From Magnetococcales bacterium (GTDB lineage: Bacteria; Pseudomonadota; Magnetococcia; Magnetococcales; Magnetaquicoccaceae), in contig JADGBT010000011.1 in the NCBI GenBank assembly GCA_015231375.1, positions 1 to 64,000 of the forward strand: DNA of 64,000 bases, in the 5' to 3' direction. The translations under genes were made by a program, and so were the position numbers. Position 1 is the stretch's first letter; every line of letters begins with the position of its first letter. This document shows positions 47,999 to 59,866 of the stretch, in pieces. Under the pieces are notes generated by a model that saw nothing but the letters and a program-made list of their open reading frames with translations, was not told the origin of the DNA and searched no databases.

Positions 47999-49836
47999 TG
48001 ATCGCCCGTCCCATGCCCGCCCGCTGGATGCGACTGGTGGCCATCGACGACGATCTGCCAGCGGCCCTCACCACCCTGGCCCGCCACGCGCCGGTGGAGC
48101 CGGAAGCGTTGTCGGGAGAGTCCAAACCGGTCCTGACCCCGGAACTGGCCAGCCGACTGCATCGTTTCGACGCCCTTTCCCAGGCTTTTCATCTCTGGTG
48201 GCCCCGTTCGGATCCGGATGCCGACGCCACCCACCCGATCCCGCACGCCCCTCCTCTGGAAATTCTCGATCAGGCCATGACGGCCCTGGAAGCATGGCAA
48301 CGCGAGGCCGAACCCCTGATCCGACAAGAGCAGGAGTGCCAAACACGCGAGGCCGAATGGCTCTTGTTGACCGATCTGGCCGAGGCGCTGCCTGCCGGGC
48401 CTTTCGCCTGGGAACCTTTCGCTCGCGAGGAACGAAACGCGCTGTGCGTCCGTGGCGCCTTGTTTCTGCTGCCCCCGGACACCCCACTCCTGCCCTTGGA
48501 CGACGCGCGCCACGGTGCGCTGCTCCGGTTGGTGAGAGGCCGCGCGCATGCCTTTGTTCTGGCAGTGGGCACACAGACCGCCCTGACGGCTCTGAACGAT
48601 AGCATCAGCCGGCTCGATGGCCGCCCCCTGACCCTGCCGACGGAACTGGGCCGGACGGAATCGTCGGACCGATCATTTTCCGAAACGGTGCGGACCCATC
48701 TGACCGCCTGTCGCGCCAGGATCGACCTGTTGCAAGAGGCGTTGCGCCAGGCCGGGGAACGCCATCAGGTGGCCCGCTGGATCCGCGCGGTCCATCGGCT
48801 GCAATGGTTCTTTCAGGCCATCCGCTCGGTGGGAGCGGGGGAGACCCTCTCCCAACTGGGAGGATGGGTCGCGCCGGGGATCGACGCCCAGGAACTCAAC
48901 GGCCATCTGCGCCGTTCCGGGGTGCGGGCGCTGGCGTCGGTGTCGGATGCCGGACCGGGTGCGCCTCCATTGGTGCTGGTCAACCCCTGGTGGGCCAAAC
49001 CGTTCGAGATCTTTCCCAGACTGCTGGGCATGCCCAACCGCCACGAGGTGGATCCCAGCCGACTGCTGGCCTGGGTGGCGCCGTTGCTGTTCGGCTACAT
49101 GTTCGGGGATGTGGGTCAGGGGGCGGTGCTGTTCGGGATCGGATACGCGCTGCGGGACCAACGGGACATCTCCTGGCTGTTGAAGTCCGGCGGGATGTCG
49201 TCGATCTTTTTCGGGCTACTGTTCGGTTCCCTGTTCTGCTCGGAGTCGATCATTCCGGCGCTGTGGCTGCATCCCACCAGCCGCCCCCTGGAGGTGCTGG
49301 CCGTGCCCTTGCTGCTCGGGGTGGCATTGATTCTGACCGGACTGGGTTTCCATGGTCTGGGGGCCTACTGGCAAGGCCATGGGCGCCAATGGCTGCAACA
49401 TGAAGCCGGTGTGATCCTGATTTATATCGGAGCGCTGCTCGCCTTTTTCTCGCCGATCGGTTATCCTGTGGCCTTGTCGGGGGTGTTCGCGTTTGTGGTG
49501 GGCCATGGTCTGGATGCCCCGCGCGCGCTCCCCGGACGGCTGGCCCATCTGCTGGAAACCGTGTTGCAACTCGGGGTCAACACCTTTTCCTTCGCCCGCG
49601 TCGGCGCCTTTGCCCTGGCCCACGCGGGTCTTTCCCACGCGGTGGTCACCCTGGCCGACTTGACCGGAGGAGGCGCGGGGGGAACGGTGGTGTTGATCCT
49701 GGGCAATCTGCTGATTCTCGCTCTGGAAGGGCTGGTGGTGTCGGTTCAGACCACCCGTTTGATCCTGTTTGAATTTTTTGTACGTTTTCTGGGTGGCGAC
49801 GGGCGGCCTTTCCGGCCCTTGCCGCCTCCGGAGTAA
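47995..49836 (+). CDS. V/A-type ATPase subunit I (a)
   Basis: This 613-residue protein has a soluble N-terminal half (about 1-350) and seven or eight membrane segments in the rest, starting near LLFGYMFGDVGQGAVLFG, a hallmark of subunit I. It holds the half-channels for ion movement across the membrane. It starts with an overlap of the preceding gene. A longer frame exists but would run through the upstream gene. Confidence 0.9.
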   Translation: MMIARPMPARWMRLVAIDDDLPAALTTLARHAPVEPEALSGESKPVLTPELASRLHRFDALSQAFHLWWPRSDPDADATHPIPHAPPLEILDQAMTALEAWQREAEPLIRQEQECQTREAEWLLLTDLAEALPAGPFAWEPFAREERNALCVRGALFLLPPDTPLLPLDDARHGALLRLVRGRAHAFVLAVGTQTALTALNDSISRLDGRPLTLPTELGRTESSDRSFSETVRTHLTACRARIDLLQEALRQAGERHQVARWIRAVHRLQWFFQAIRSVGAGETLSQLGGWVAPGIDAQELNGHLRRSGVRALASVSDAGPGAPPLVLVNPWWAKPFEIFPRLLGMPNRHEVDPSRLLAWVAPLLFGYMFGDVGQGAVLFGIGYALRDQRDISWLLKSGGMSSIFFGLLFGSLFCSESIIPALWLHPTSRPLEVLAVPLLLGVALILTGLGFHGLGAYWQGHGRQWLQHEAGVILIYIGALLAFFSPIGYPVALSGVFAFVVGHGLDAPRALPGRLAHLLETVLQLGVNTFSFARVGAFALAHAGLSHAVVTLADLTGGGAGGTVVLILGNLLILALEGLVVSVQTTRLILFEFFVRFLGGDGRPFRPLPPPE

Positions 49837-49871
49837 CCCAACGACTCAAAACCCCTTGAAAAGGAGCGGCC

Positions 49872-50228
49872 ATGTCGCCACGCGCCAAGATCGCCTTTGC
49901 CCTGACCCTGTTCACCGCCGTGCTGGCCGCAGGAGCCAGCATCGCCCTGTTTGTCCCCGCCGCCGTCGCCGGTGGCGCTCCCGCCGCTCCCCCCCCGGCG
50001 GGACTCCCGATCGAACCGGGCATGGGCTATCTGGCCGCTGCGCTGGCAACCGGACTGTCGGCTCTGGCCGCCGGTTTCGCCGTGGCCCACGTGGGCAGTG
50101 CCGCCATCGGCGCCATCACCGAGAAACCGGAACTGCTGGGACGCATGCTGATCCTGGTGGGACTGGCCGAGGGCATCGCCATTTACGGCCTGATCATCTC
50201 GATTCTTATCCTGAATCGACTGGGCTGA
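49872..50228 (+). CDS. V/A-type ATPase proteolipid subunit K (c)
   Basis: This 118-residue protein has an N-terminal membrane segment (residues 9-35), a Pro/Ala linker and then the classical two-helix hairpin. The ion-binding carboxylate is Glu100 in VGLAEGIAIYG. It forms the rotor ring. The N-terminal segment may be a signal sequence. Spacing is 35 bp, with an AAGGAG site upstream. The sequence alone does not decide between sodium and proton as the coupling ion. Confidence 0.9.
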   Translation: MSPRAKIAFALTLFTAVLAAGASIALFVPAAVAGGAPAAPPPAGLPIEPGMGYLAAALATGLSALAAGFAVAHVGSAAIGAITEKPELLGRMLILVGLAEGIAIYGLIISILILNRLG

Positions 50229-50530
50229 TGTCTGCTCCGGTCTTCATCGGCGACGAGGTGAGCGCCGCCGGCTGGCGACTGGCGGGAGTCCGGGTGATCA
50301 TCCCGGAACCGGGCCAGGAGGCGCTCGCGGTCACCCGGGTGCTCGACGACACCAAAAGCGAACTGGCCCTGCTGGCGGCTCCCTGCGCCCGTCTGCTGCC
50401 CGCCTTGCTGCTGGAGCGTTTCTTGACCTCGGTGACCCCCTTGACCCTGGTGGTTCCGGATGCCCGTGGTCTGGCGCAACCCCCGGATCTGGCGGCACGG
50501 GTACGGGGACGCCTGGGGATGAACCCATGA
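50228..50530 (+). CDS. V/A-type ATPase subunit F
   Basis: This 100-residue protein starts inside the stop codon of subunit K (TGATG). It has the small alpha/beta pattern of subunit F, beginning with FIGDEVSAAGWRLAGV and containing LALLAAPC. It belongs to the central rotor shaft. Its stop overlaps the next gene by an ATGA. Confidence 0.85.
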   Translation: MSAPVFIGDEVSAAGWRLAGVRVIIPEPGQEALAVTRVLDDTKSELALLAAPCARLLPALLLERFLTSVTPLTLVVPDARGLAQPPDLAARVRGRLGMNP

Positions 50531-50561
50531 ATGCGGGGCCGCCTGGGAATGAACCCATGAA
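50511..50561. repeat. 30-bp tandem duplication across the F/E gene junction
   Basis: GCCTGGGGATGAACCCATGAA (50511-50531) recurs as GCCTGGGAATGAACCCATGAA (50541-50561), a period of 30 bp. The repeat contains the stop of subunit F and the ATG of subunit E, so subunit E has two candidate starts, 50527 and 50557. Confidence 0.9.
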
Positions 50562-51164
50562 AACGATCCTGGACGACATGCTCGCCTTGATCGAGCAGAA
50601 ACGCGTGGCCGAACACGAACGGATTGTGCATCAGGCCCATAGCGAAGCCGCCGCCCTGATCGCCGAAGCCCATCGCAAGGCCCGGGCGCGGATGCGGGAG
50701 GTGGTGAACCGGGAACGCCACCTCATGGAACAGGCCCTGCGCAGCGCCCGTTCCAAAGAGGAAACCGAACGACGCCACCACGCCCTGAGCGTGGACAATC
50801 GCCATCTGGAACAGGCGCGGGGTCTGCTGGATCAGGCTCTGCTGGAGCGTTGGCAGGCACCGGAATCCCGCAAGACCTGGATCCTCTCCACGCTGGAACG
50901 GGCCATGGCCTTTCTGCCTGCCGGGGAGTGGGAAATCCACCATCCGGCGGATCTGGACCCCTCCGAATGGCAGATGGTGGAAAAACGTCTGGTGAACAGC
51001 GGTCTGCCCAAACCCCGCTCCGTGATGGATGCGTCACTGCTAGCGGGTTTGCGTCTGGGGTGTCAGGGGGCCTGGGTCGATGGCAGCGCGGCCGGAGTGG
51101 TGGTCAATCGGTTGTCCATCGACGCCGGATTGTTGGCGTTGATGCACACGGAAGGAGCGTCGTC

Positions 51165-51168
<4 letters not shown>
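50527..51168 (+). CDS. V/A-type ATPase subunit E
   Basis: This protein of up to 213 residues is mostly a long helix (about residues 15-110) with a small folded C-terminal part, the layout of the peripheral-stalk subunit E. The start is unclear because of the 30-bp duplication; MKTILDD at 50557 may be the original start. The ATGA overlap with subunit F is kept in the first copy. The stop overlaps the A-subunit start. Confidence 0.85.
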
Positions 51169-52927
<1,759 letters not shown>

Positions 52928-52931
<4 letters not shown>

Positions 52932-54328
52932 CGGTCCACGCGGATCTCTACCTGACCGATGCGGTCACCCGCATCGAAGGGCCTTTGGTGTTTGTGCGGC
53001 GTCAGGTGGAAGTGGGACTCAACGACGCCGTGGAGGTGATCGGCACCGATGGCCGTACCCGTCTGGGTCGGGTGGCGGCGCTGGACGACGCCTTCATGAC
53101 CATCGAAACCCTGGACACCACTTCCGGACTCTCCATGGCCGGAACCCGGATCCGCTTCATCGGCGAACCCATCACCTTCGCGTTGGGACCGGGCATTCTG
53201 GGTCGGGTGTTCGACGGGGTGGGCCGGGTGGCGGATGGCGGACCTCCGGTGGCCGCCCAGATCAAGGCTCCCATCGACGGGGCGATCATCAACCCGTTGC
53301 GACGCGCCAAACCCGAGGATTTCATCGAAACCGGCATCTCCGGCATCGATGTGCTGGACAGTCTGGTGCGCGGTCAGAAACTGCCGATCTTCTCCGGCGG
53401 CGGTCTGCCCCACAACCGGCTGGCGGTGGAAATCGCCCTGCACGCCCGGTTGCGCTCCGCCAAAGAGGAACCCTTCGCCATCGTGTTCGCCGGAATCGGG
53501 GTGCCGTTCGATCAGGCGGAACGGTTCCGTCACGCCCTCGAAGAGGGGGGCGCGCTGGGTCATACCGCATTGTTCTTGAATCTGGCCTCGGATTCCAGCG
53601 CCCAGCGGCTGCTGACTCCCCGTTTCGCCCTGACCGCCGCCGAATATCTGGCCTACCAGGAGGGACGCCATGTGCTGGTGATCATCACCGACATGACCAA
53701 CTACTGCGAAGCGTTGCGGGAGGTCTCCGCCAGTCACGGCGAAATCCCGAGCCGCAAGGGTTATCCGGGTTACATGTATTCCGATCTGGCCACCCTGTAC
53801 GAACGGGCCGGTCGCATCCATGGGCGTCCCGGTTCCGTGACCCAGATCCCCATTCTCACCATGCCCGCCGACGACATCACCCATCCGATCCCCGATCTGA
53901 CCGGTTACATCACCGAAGGTCAGATCACCCTGGATCGCAAGCTGGACCGGGCCGGGATCCATCCGCCCATCGCCGTGCTGCCGAGCCTGTCGCGTCTGAT
54001 GAAAGATGGCATCGGGGAGGGGTTCACCCATCCGGACCATCCGGCCCTGGCCAATCAGTTGTATGCCGCCTATGCCCGCACCATGGGGGTGCGTCTGCTG
54101 GCCGGGGTGGTGGGGGCGGAAGGATTGACCCCAACGGATCGGCTGTTTCTGGAGTTCGGTCATCTGTTTGAGACCCGGTTCATCGCCCAGCCGGATGGTC
54201 CCCGCACTCTGGAAGAGAGCATGGCGGTCGGATGGTCCTTGCTGAAGATTCTGCCGGACTCGGAGTTGTCGCGACTCTCCGACGATCAGATCCAACGCCA
54301 TTTGCGTCAGGGAGGGGGCGCTCCCTAA
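52928..54328 (+). CDS. V/A-type ATPase regulatory subunit B
   Basis: This 466-residue subunit has the non-catalytic B pattern: no P-loop where subunit A has one (FSGGGLPHNRLA instead), and a conserved YMYSDLATLYERAGR segment. It forms the head with subunit A. Its ATG overlaps the A-subunit stop in an ATGA overlap. Confidence 0.95.
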
Positions 54329-54334
54329 ACACCC

Positions 54335-54940
54335 ATGGAGATCACGCCCACCCGCAGTGCGTTGCTGGAAAGCCGGGATGAACGTCTGGTCATGCGGGAA
54401 GGATATCGTTTTCTCGACGAGAAACGCCTGTTGCTGGCCACGGAGATCATCCAGCAGTTCACCCGCTATCGGGAGGTGTCCGAACGCTATCAGGCCCAGC
54501 ACCATCACACCGCGACCTCTCTGTCAAACGCCGTGGCCCTGCACGGTCTGCATGATCTGCAAGTGACGCCGGTTCAGGAGTGGACCGCCGCCCGGGTGGT
54601 CCGTCAGGAACGGCTCTTCTTCGGGGTGGCCCTGGTGGATCAGGGCACCTTGGAACCGGAAGATCCTCCAACCGACGCAAGCGTTGCCCGTCCGTTCTCC
54701 TCCCGCGAAAAACAAACCTGTCAACAGGCCCACGCGCAATTGTTGAGGCTGGCGACGCAACTGGCCGCCCTTTCCGGCAATCTGCATCGACTGCTCTCCG
54801 AATACCAGCGCACCGAGCGGCGCGCCCGCGCCCTGGAAGACGTGATCCTGCCGGAACTGGACGCCGCCATCCACGAAATGGAGATCCGACTGGAAGAACT
54901 GGATCAGGAAGAGTCGGTACGGGTACGCTTGGCCAGATAA
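54335..54940 (+). CDS. V/A-type ATPase subunit D
   Basis: This 201-residue, largely coiled-coil protein has the two long helices of subunit D (about residues 15-80 and 130-195), with the start EITPTRSALLESRDE typical of the family. It forms the central shaft. It starts six bases after subunit B and is the last gene of the ATPase operon. Confidence 0.9.
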   Translation: MEITPTRSALLESRDERLVMREGYRFLDEKRLLLATEIIQQFTRYREVSERYQAQHHHTATSLSNAVALHGLHDLQVTPVQEWTAARVVRQERLFFGVALVDQGTLEPEDPPTDASVARPFSSREKQTCQQAHAQLLRLATQLAALSGNLHRLLSEYQRTERRARALEDVILPELDAAIHEMEIRLEELDQEESVRVRLAR

Positions 54941-55072
54941 AAGCAATTTCCTGGTTGATTTGGAATTGAAAAGAAGATATCCATGCTGAATGCATCCGAC
55001 TGAATTCTTTCGCTCCTCCCCGCACGGTTTCAGGCTTTCAACGCTCAGAAGTTTGGCCCAGAACAGGTAAGT

Positions 55073-58000
55073 ATGCAAAAATTTTGGCAGTGGACCACAA
55101 CGCTCAACAAAAAACAATTGTTCCTGCTCATTCTGGCGGCCGCCCTGTCCGTCGCCAGTCTGATTTCACTGTTTGTGGGTCTCTTCATCCTGAAGGAACC
55201 GGCTGGCAATCCCATGCGCATTGCGGTGGTGGCCCCGATGTCCGGTACGGACAAGAGTCAGGGCGACGCCATGCAACAAGGGGTTGCGCTGCTGGTGCAG
55301 CAGATCAACCGACAAGGTGGCGTCCACGGCAGACAACTGGCCGTGAAATACATCGATGAAGGCAACACGCCGCAAGAGGTTCTGCAAGCCGCCCAACAGG
55401 CGGAAGCCGATCCCGACGTGGTGGCCGTGCTGGGCCACTGGAACAGCTCCGCCACCGCCAAGGCCATCCCCTATTACGGAGATCGGGCGCTGCCGGCCAT
55501 TCTGATGAGCAACGGTCCGGAAAAAGCCTATCCGGAAAACACCTGGATATTCCAGCCGCTGATCGACGAAAGCACCGAAACCCGTTTTCTGGCCAACTAT
55601 CTGCGCAACGTGGTGGGTGAAAAGACGGTCTTCATCCTGCACGAGGCCAATGCCCGTGGCGAACAGTTGGCCACGAACTTCGATGAGGTGTATCAACGCT
55701 TCGGCACCAAGGTGCTCTACAAATGGGCCATGCCCACCGATGGGCAGGCCCTGGACCAGGAACTGAAAAACGTCATCGCCGAGGTGGAATCCAAAAAGCT
55801 GTTCGGTTCCTTTCTGGTGCTGGGAGAGGTGGAGACCACCACCCGCATGATCTCCGCCTTGCGGGAGGCGGGCATCCGCCAACGGATCGTCGGTCTGCGT
55901 CATCTGGCCTCCAAGGGGTTCCAGGAACATTTCATCACCAACTGGAAAGGCAAAAGCACCTCCGCAGCCGCCCTCAACGGCACCCTCATGACCACCCCCA
56001 TGCTGTTCGACACTTCCGGGGACCGGGCGCAAAAATTCAATACCAGCTTCACCAACCAATACGGATACGCCCCGGACTGGGTGGCCGCCTACGCCTACGA
56101 AAGCGCCAAACTGATCGCCACCAGTCTGTTCGACGCCGTGAACAGCAAAGACCGGGAGACCCCGCTGCGCCAGCGCCTCCGCGACCGCATCGCCGCCCGC
56201 AATTCGGTGGAAAGCGCCTTCGTCGGCCTCAACGGTCCGCTGTTCTTCAACGCCAAAGGGGTCGCCACCCGCGACTCCATGGTGGGCAACTACGATGGCA
56301 CCAATCTGGTTTCGGCTTTGACCCAGTTGTCGCCCATCCGGGAAGAAGGGGTCACCAATCTGCTGGCGGAAGTGACCGCCGGACGGGCCTTGTACGTGAA
56401 CAATCGCTTCATGTACAAAACCAATGTGGTCTATACCGGTGTGCGTCTGGAAAAAATCTCCGCCCTGGACCGCAACGCCAACACCGCCGACATCGATTTC
56501 GCCGTGTGGTTCCGCTGGCGTGGGGATTTTGCCCCGCAGGATGTGGTCTTCACCAACGCCGTGACGCCGATCGCGCTGGAAAACCCGGTGCGCGAAGGCA
56601 AAGACGGCGACATGAATTATCGCGCCTATCGCATCAAGGGCAAGTTCTATCTGGGTTACTCGGAAGCGGAACGCAACTATGGCACCCTGCTGGTGGGCCT
56701 AGCCTTTCACCACCGCACCCTGGGCAGCCACAACCTGATGTATGTGGGAGACATCCTCGGGCTGAACCTGCTGAATCAGCATGCCGGTCAAGACGCCAAG
56801 GATCCCCTCGAAACCAGATTGACCATCAGCCACGCCGATCCCGAGAAGAAATCCGATGGGTGGATGAGCAAGGCGCTCTCCTGGTTCGGCTCCCACGAAG
56901 ACGTGACCGATCCCATGGTGGCCTCGCTGATGCGGGATCAGGTGCTGGCCGGGGCCAGCGGCTGGTTGATCATGCGGGGCTGGGTCTCCCAGGAGATCAA
57001 ACCCAGAGGGGTGGACGGCAACCCCATGTTCGTCGGCTTCGGCAAACCCAGACCGCTCTTTTCCATGCTGGACGCGGGCATGGTGCTCAAACCCGACCGT
57101 TTCGACGCCCGCGACATCCTCTCCACCACCGATCAGTTCGTCTATCTGGCAATCTTCTCCCTGGTCATGAGTGTGCTGGCCCGACTGCTGGACATCAAGG
57201 AACGGGGACAGTTCTGGCGCATCCAGACGCTGTTCCTGCGCATGATCTTCTGGCCTCTGCTGCTGATGACCCTGGGCAATCTGGCGCGCGATTACAGTTT
57301 GCAAAACTTCACCAACTCCACGGTGGACTCGGTGGTGATGGTGTTCGACATCTTCTGGTTCATCGTTCCGGCCCGGCTGGCGATCATCTCCCTGGAACGG
57401 TTCATCTGGGTGCCCCTGGAAACCCGCACCCGGCGCAAGATCCCCAACGTGCTGCGCATGACCATCGTACTGCTCATCTACGTGATGGCCGGATTCGGGG
57501 TGGTGGCCTTCGTGTTCGACAAGAGCATCACCAGCATGCTCGCCACCTCCGGCATGATGGCCATGATCATCGGTATGGCGGTCCAGTCCAATCTGCGCGA
57601 CATCGTTTCCGGCATCATGCTGAACATCGAACGCCCCTTCAACATCGGCGACACCATCCGGCTCAACAACAGCATCGGCGTGGTCTCGGACATCACCTGG
57701 CGCACCACCCGCATCAACTCTCTCGATGGCCAGATGATCTCCTTTCCCAACAGCAAGACCTCGGACACGGAGATCCAGAACTTCACCAAACCACGCTGCA
57801 TCAAAAGAAATCTGGAGGTCTACACCGATCCCAAACACGATCCGGCCCTGGTCTTGAAGATCATCAAGGAGTGTCTGGCCCAGGTCAAAAGCCTGCCCAA
57901 CGAACTGCCCTCCGACGCCCCCAAGGTCTATTACTACGGGGTGCAACTGAAAAATGATCGCTGGGTCTCCTTCTATCCGGTCGGCCTGTATATGCCCTTT

Positions 58001-58186
58001 GCCAAAAGAAAGGCCGCCATCCAGGAGTTCTGGCAGTTGATCTGGGCAAAATTCCACGAAAACAATATCGTGTGGAGAGACGCCATAGAGGACGAAGACC
58101 CGGCGACGATCCCGGTTGCGGCATCGGCTCCAACTGCGGCATCGACTCCGACTCGCGCACCCACTCCGGCCCTCCACAAACCGTGA
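55073..58186 (+). CDS. MscS-type channel fused to a periplasmic-binding domain and a ligand-gated-channel-like domain
   Basis: This 1,037-residue protein has an N-terminal membrane anchor (residues 14-40), a type I periplasmic-binding domain (about 47-440, starting MRIAVVAPMSG), then a beta-rich domain (about 450-560) with SALDRNANTADIDFAVWFRWRGD and NLMYVGD. The beta-rich domain resembles the extracellular domain of bacterial pentameric ligand-gated channels. Four or five membrane segments follow from residue 689. The pore helix and MscS beta-domain are near 820-900 (GMAVQSNLRDIVSGIMLNIERPF, then FNIGDT), followed by a Pro/Ala/Thr tail. MscS opens on membrane tension; the binding part suggests ligand control, which is inference. 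It lies 132 bp after the ATPase operon and 37 bp before the secretion genes. Confidence 0.85.
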   Translation: MQKFWQWTTTLNKKQLFLLILAAALSVASLISLFVGLFILKEPAGNPMRIAVVAPMSGTDKSQGDAMQQGVALLVQQINRQGGVHGRQLAVKYIDEGNTPQEVLQAAQQAEADPDVVAVLGHWNSSATAKAIPYYGDRALPAILMSNGPEKAYPENTWIFQPLIDESTETRFLANYLRNVVGEKTVFILHEANARGEQLATNFDEVYQRFGTKVLYKWAMPTDGQALDQELKNVIAEVESKKLFGSFLVLGEVETTTRMISALREAGIRQRIVGLRHLASKGFQEHFITNWKGKSTSAAALNGTLMTTPMLFDTSGDRAQKFNTSFTNQYGYAPDWVAAYAYESAKLIATSLFDAVNSKDRETPLRQRLRDRIAARNSVESAFVGLNGPLFFNAKGVATRDSMVGNYDGTNLVSALTQLSPIREEGVTNLLAEVTAGRALYVNNRFMYKTNVVYTGVRLEKISALDRNANTADIDFAVWFRWRGDFAPQDVVFTNAVTPIALENPVREGKDGDMNYRAYRIKGKFYLGYSEAERNYGTLLVGLAFHHRTLGSHNLMYVGDILGLNLLNQHAGQDAKDPLETRLTISHADPEKKSDGWMSKALSWFGSHEDVTDPMVASLMRDQVLAGASGWLIMRGWVSQEIKPRGVDGNPMFVGFGKPRPLFSMLDAGMVLKPDRFDARDILSTTDQFVYLAIFSLVMSVLARLLDIKERGQFWRIQTLFLRMIFWPLLLMTLGNLARDYSLQNFTNSTVDSVVMVFDIFWFIVPARLAIISLERFIWVPLETRTRRKIPNVLRMTIVLLIYVMAGFGVVAFVFDKSITSMLATSGMMAMIIGMAVQSNLRDIVSGIMLNIERPFNIGDTIRLNNSIGVVSDITWRTTRINSLDGQMISFPNSKTSDTEIQNFTKPRCIKRNLEVYTDPKHDPALVLKIIKECLAQVKSLPNELPSDAPKVYYYGVQLKNDRWVSFYPVGLYMPFAKRKAAIQEFWQLIWAKFHENNIVWRDAIEDEDPATIPVAASAPTAASTPTRAPTPALHKP

Positions 58187-58223
58187 GCCACCCGGTGGCC
58201 GTCACCTCCGATGATCAGCGCCC

Positions 58224-59849
58224 ATGAAAATCGTGCTTGATCGTCTGCGGCGCAACCCGGCGGCCCTGGCGCGTCTGCTGTTCGCCGCCCTGATGGTCAA
58301 TCTGCTCGGCATCGCCTCATCGTTGTACATGATTCATGTGCTCAACCGGTATATCGTCTACGGGGTCTCCAGCACCCTGGCCACCCTGACTCTGGGCGTG
58401 CTGCTGGCCATCGCCGGGGAGTATGCGTTCCGGCTCATGCGTCTGCAACTGGCCGGCGAAATCTCCAACGACGAAGAGATCCGCTTGAGCATCGGACTGT
58501 ACAGCCTGATTCTGACCGCCCCCCTGGACTCCCTGAAACGTCGCCCCATCGAGGAGTTGGAAGCCATGGTGCGGGGGGTGGATCAGGAGGCCAACACCCT
58601 GGGAGCGGCCAACATCGCCGCCCTGTCGGATTTGCCGTTTGTGCTGATGTTCTTGTTGGTGATCGCCCTGCTCGCCCCGCCCCTGGCCTGGGTGACCCTG
58701 GCGGCGATGGTGCTGCTGCTGGTGACGGGCTGGCACGGACAGAAACGCCTGATCGCTCCGGTGCGACAGGGGCGGGAGGTGGCCAACCGGTTTTCCGCCC
58801 TGCTGGCGACCGCGTTGCGGGCGGCCGAGAGTGTGCGCCACTTCCGGGGCAAAAGTCTGCTCCTGGAACGCTGGAGCGCGGTGATCCAGGAGTCGGCCAG
58901 GGTCCGGCACGAACTGACCCGCCTGGGCAGCGCCATGACCGCCAGGGCGCAAACGATCCAGGCCGTGGGCAACGTGGGGGTGATCGCCGTGGGAGCGCTG
59001 CTGATCGTCGATGGCTCCCTGGATGTAGGATCCTTGATCGGCGCCAATATTCTGGCCAGTCGCGCCTTTGCCCCGCTGGCCCGCCTCGCCTCCCTGGGAG
59101 AGGCGTTCAAAAAGGCCGAAGCCACCATGGCCACGGCTCAGACCTTTGCCCGCAACCTGGAACCCGAAGGGGAATCCGGCAGCGCTCCGCTCCAGTGCCA
59201 GGGTCAGATCCAGTTGCGCCAGATCACCATGCACTGGCCGGGACGCCCCATTCCGCTGATTCACGCCCTGTCGTTCCAGGTTCCTCCGGGCAGCATCTGC
59301 GTGATCACCGGTCCCAACGGTTCGGGCAAGTCCACCCTTTTGCAGATGATGGTGGGTTTGCAACCGCCCACTGCGGGACAGATTCTGCTCGACGGGATCG
59401 AAATGCGTCAATTGGCCCCGGAATGGCGCCGCCGCCAGTTGGGTTTCCTGCCCCAGGAGCCCACCTTTCTGGCGGGCACGTTGCGAGAGAATTTCCTGGC
59501 CCATGACCCGACCCTCACCGAAGAGACGATGCGCCAGTTGCTGACCAGCGCGGGCGCGGGTCGTTTTCTGGCCGAGCATCCCGCCGGACTGGATCTGGGC
59601 TTGAGCCATGATGGCCGGGAGGTGCCTCCGGGAATCCGGCGTCGGTTCGCCCTGGCCCGCGCCATGGCCCTGGACAGTCCGATCCTGCTCTTCGACGAGC
59701 CGACCGTGGGTCTGGACCGGGAAGGCACCGCCGTGGTCTACACTCTTCTGATCACCCTGGCCAAGAAGGGCAAAACCCTGATCATCGCCACCCACGACGA
59801 CAACATTCTGCAAGGCGCGGGTCAGATCATCGACCTGGCGTCCGTCTGA
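58224..59849 (+). CDS. Type I secretion ABC transporter-like protein with aberrant signature motif
   Basis: This 541-residue half-transporter has six membrane segments (about 10-300) and an ATPase domain with Walker A GPNGSGKST (near 363), Walker B ILLFDEPTVGLD (near 488) and the switch histidine in ATHDD. The signature position reads EVPPGIRRR instead of LSGGQ-x-R, so the nucleotide site may be altered. It lacks a peptidase domain. It is followed by a membrane fusion protein and a TolC-like protein, which together make a type I secretion set. The substrate is unknown; the cadherin-repeat protein at the left edge is one guess. Confidence 0.88.
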   Translation: MKIVLDRLRRNPAALARLLFAALMVNLLGIASSLYMIHVLNRYIVYGVSSTLATLTLGVLLAIAGEYAFRLMRLQLAGEISNDEEIRLSIGLYSLILTAPLDSLKRRPIEELEAMVRGVDQEANTLGAANIAALSDLPFVLMFLLVIALLAPPLAWVTLAAMVLLLVTGWHGQKRLIAPVRQGREVANRFSALLATALRAAESVRHFRGKSLLLERWSAVIQESARVRHELTRLGSAMTARAQTIQAVGNVGVIAVGALLIVDGSLDVGSLIGANILASRAFAPLARLASLGEAFKKAEATMATAQTFARNLEPEGESGSAPLQCQGQIQLRQITMHWPGRPIPLIHALSFQVPPGSICVITGPNGSGKSTLLQMMVGLQPPTAGQILLDGIEMRQLAPEWRRRQLGFLPQEPTFLAGTLRENFLAHDPTLTEETMRQLLTSAGAGRFLAEHPAGLDLGLSHDGREVPPGIRRRFALARAMALDSPILLFDEPTVGLDREGTAVVYTLLITLAKKGKTLIIATHDDNILQGAGQIIDLASV

Positions 59850-59866
59850 CCCGGAGGGTGGCCGCC

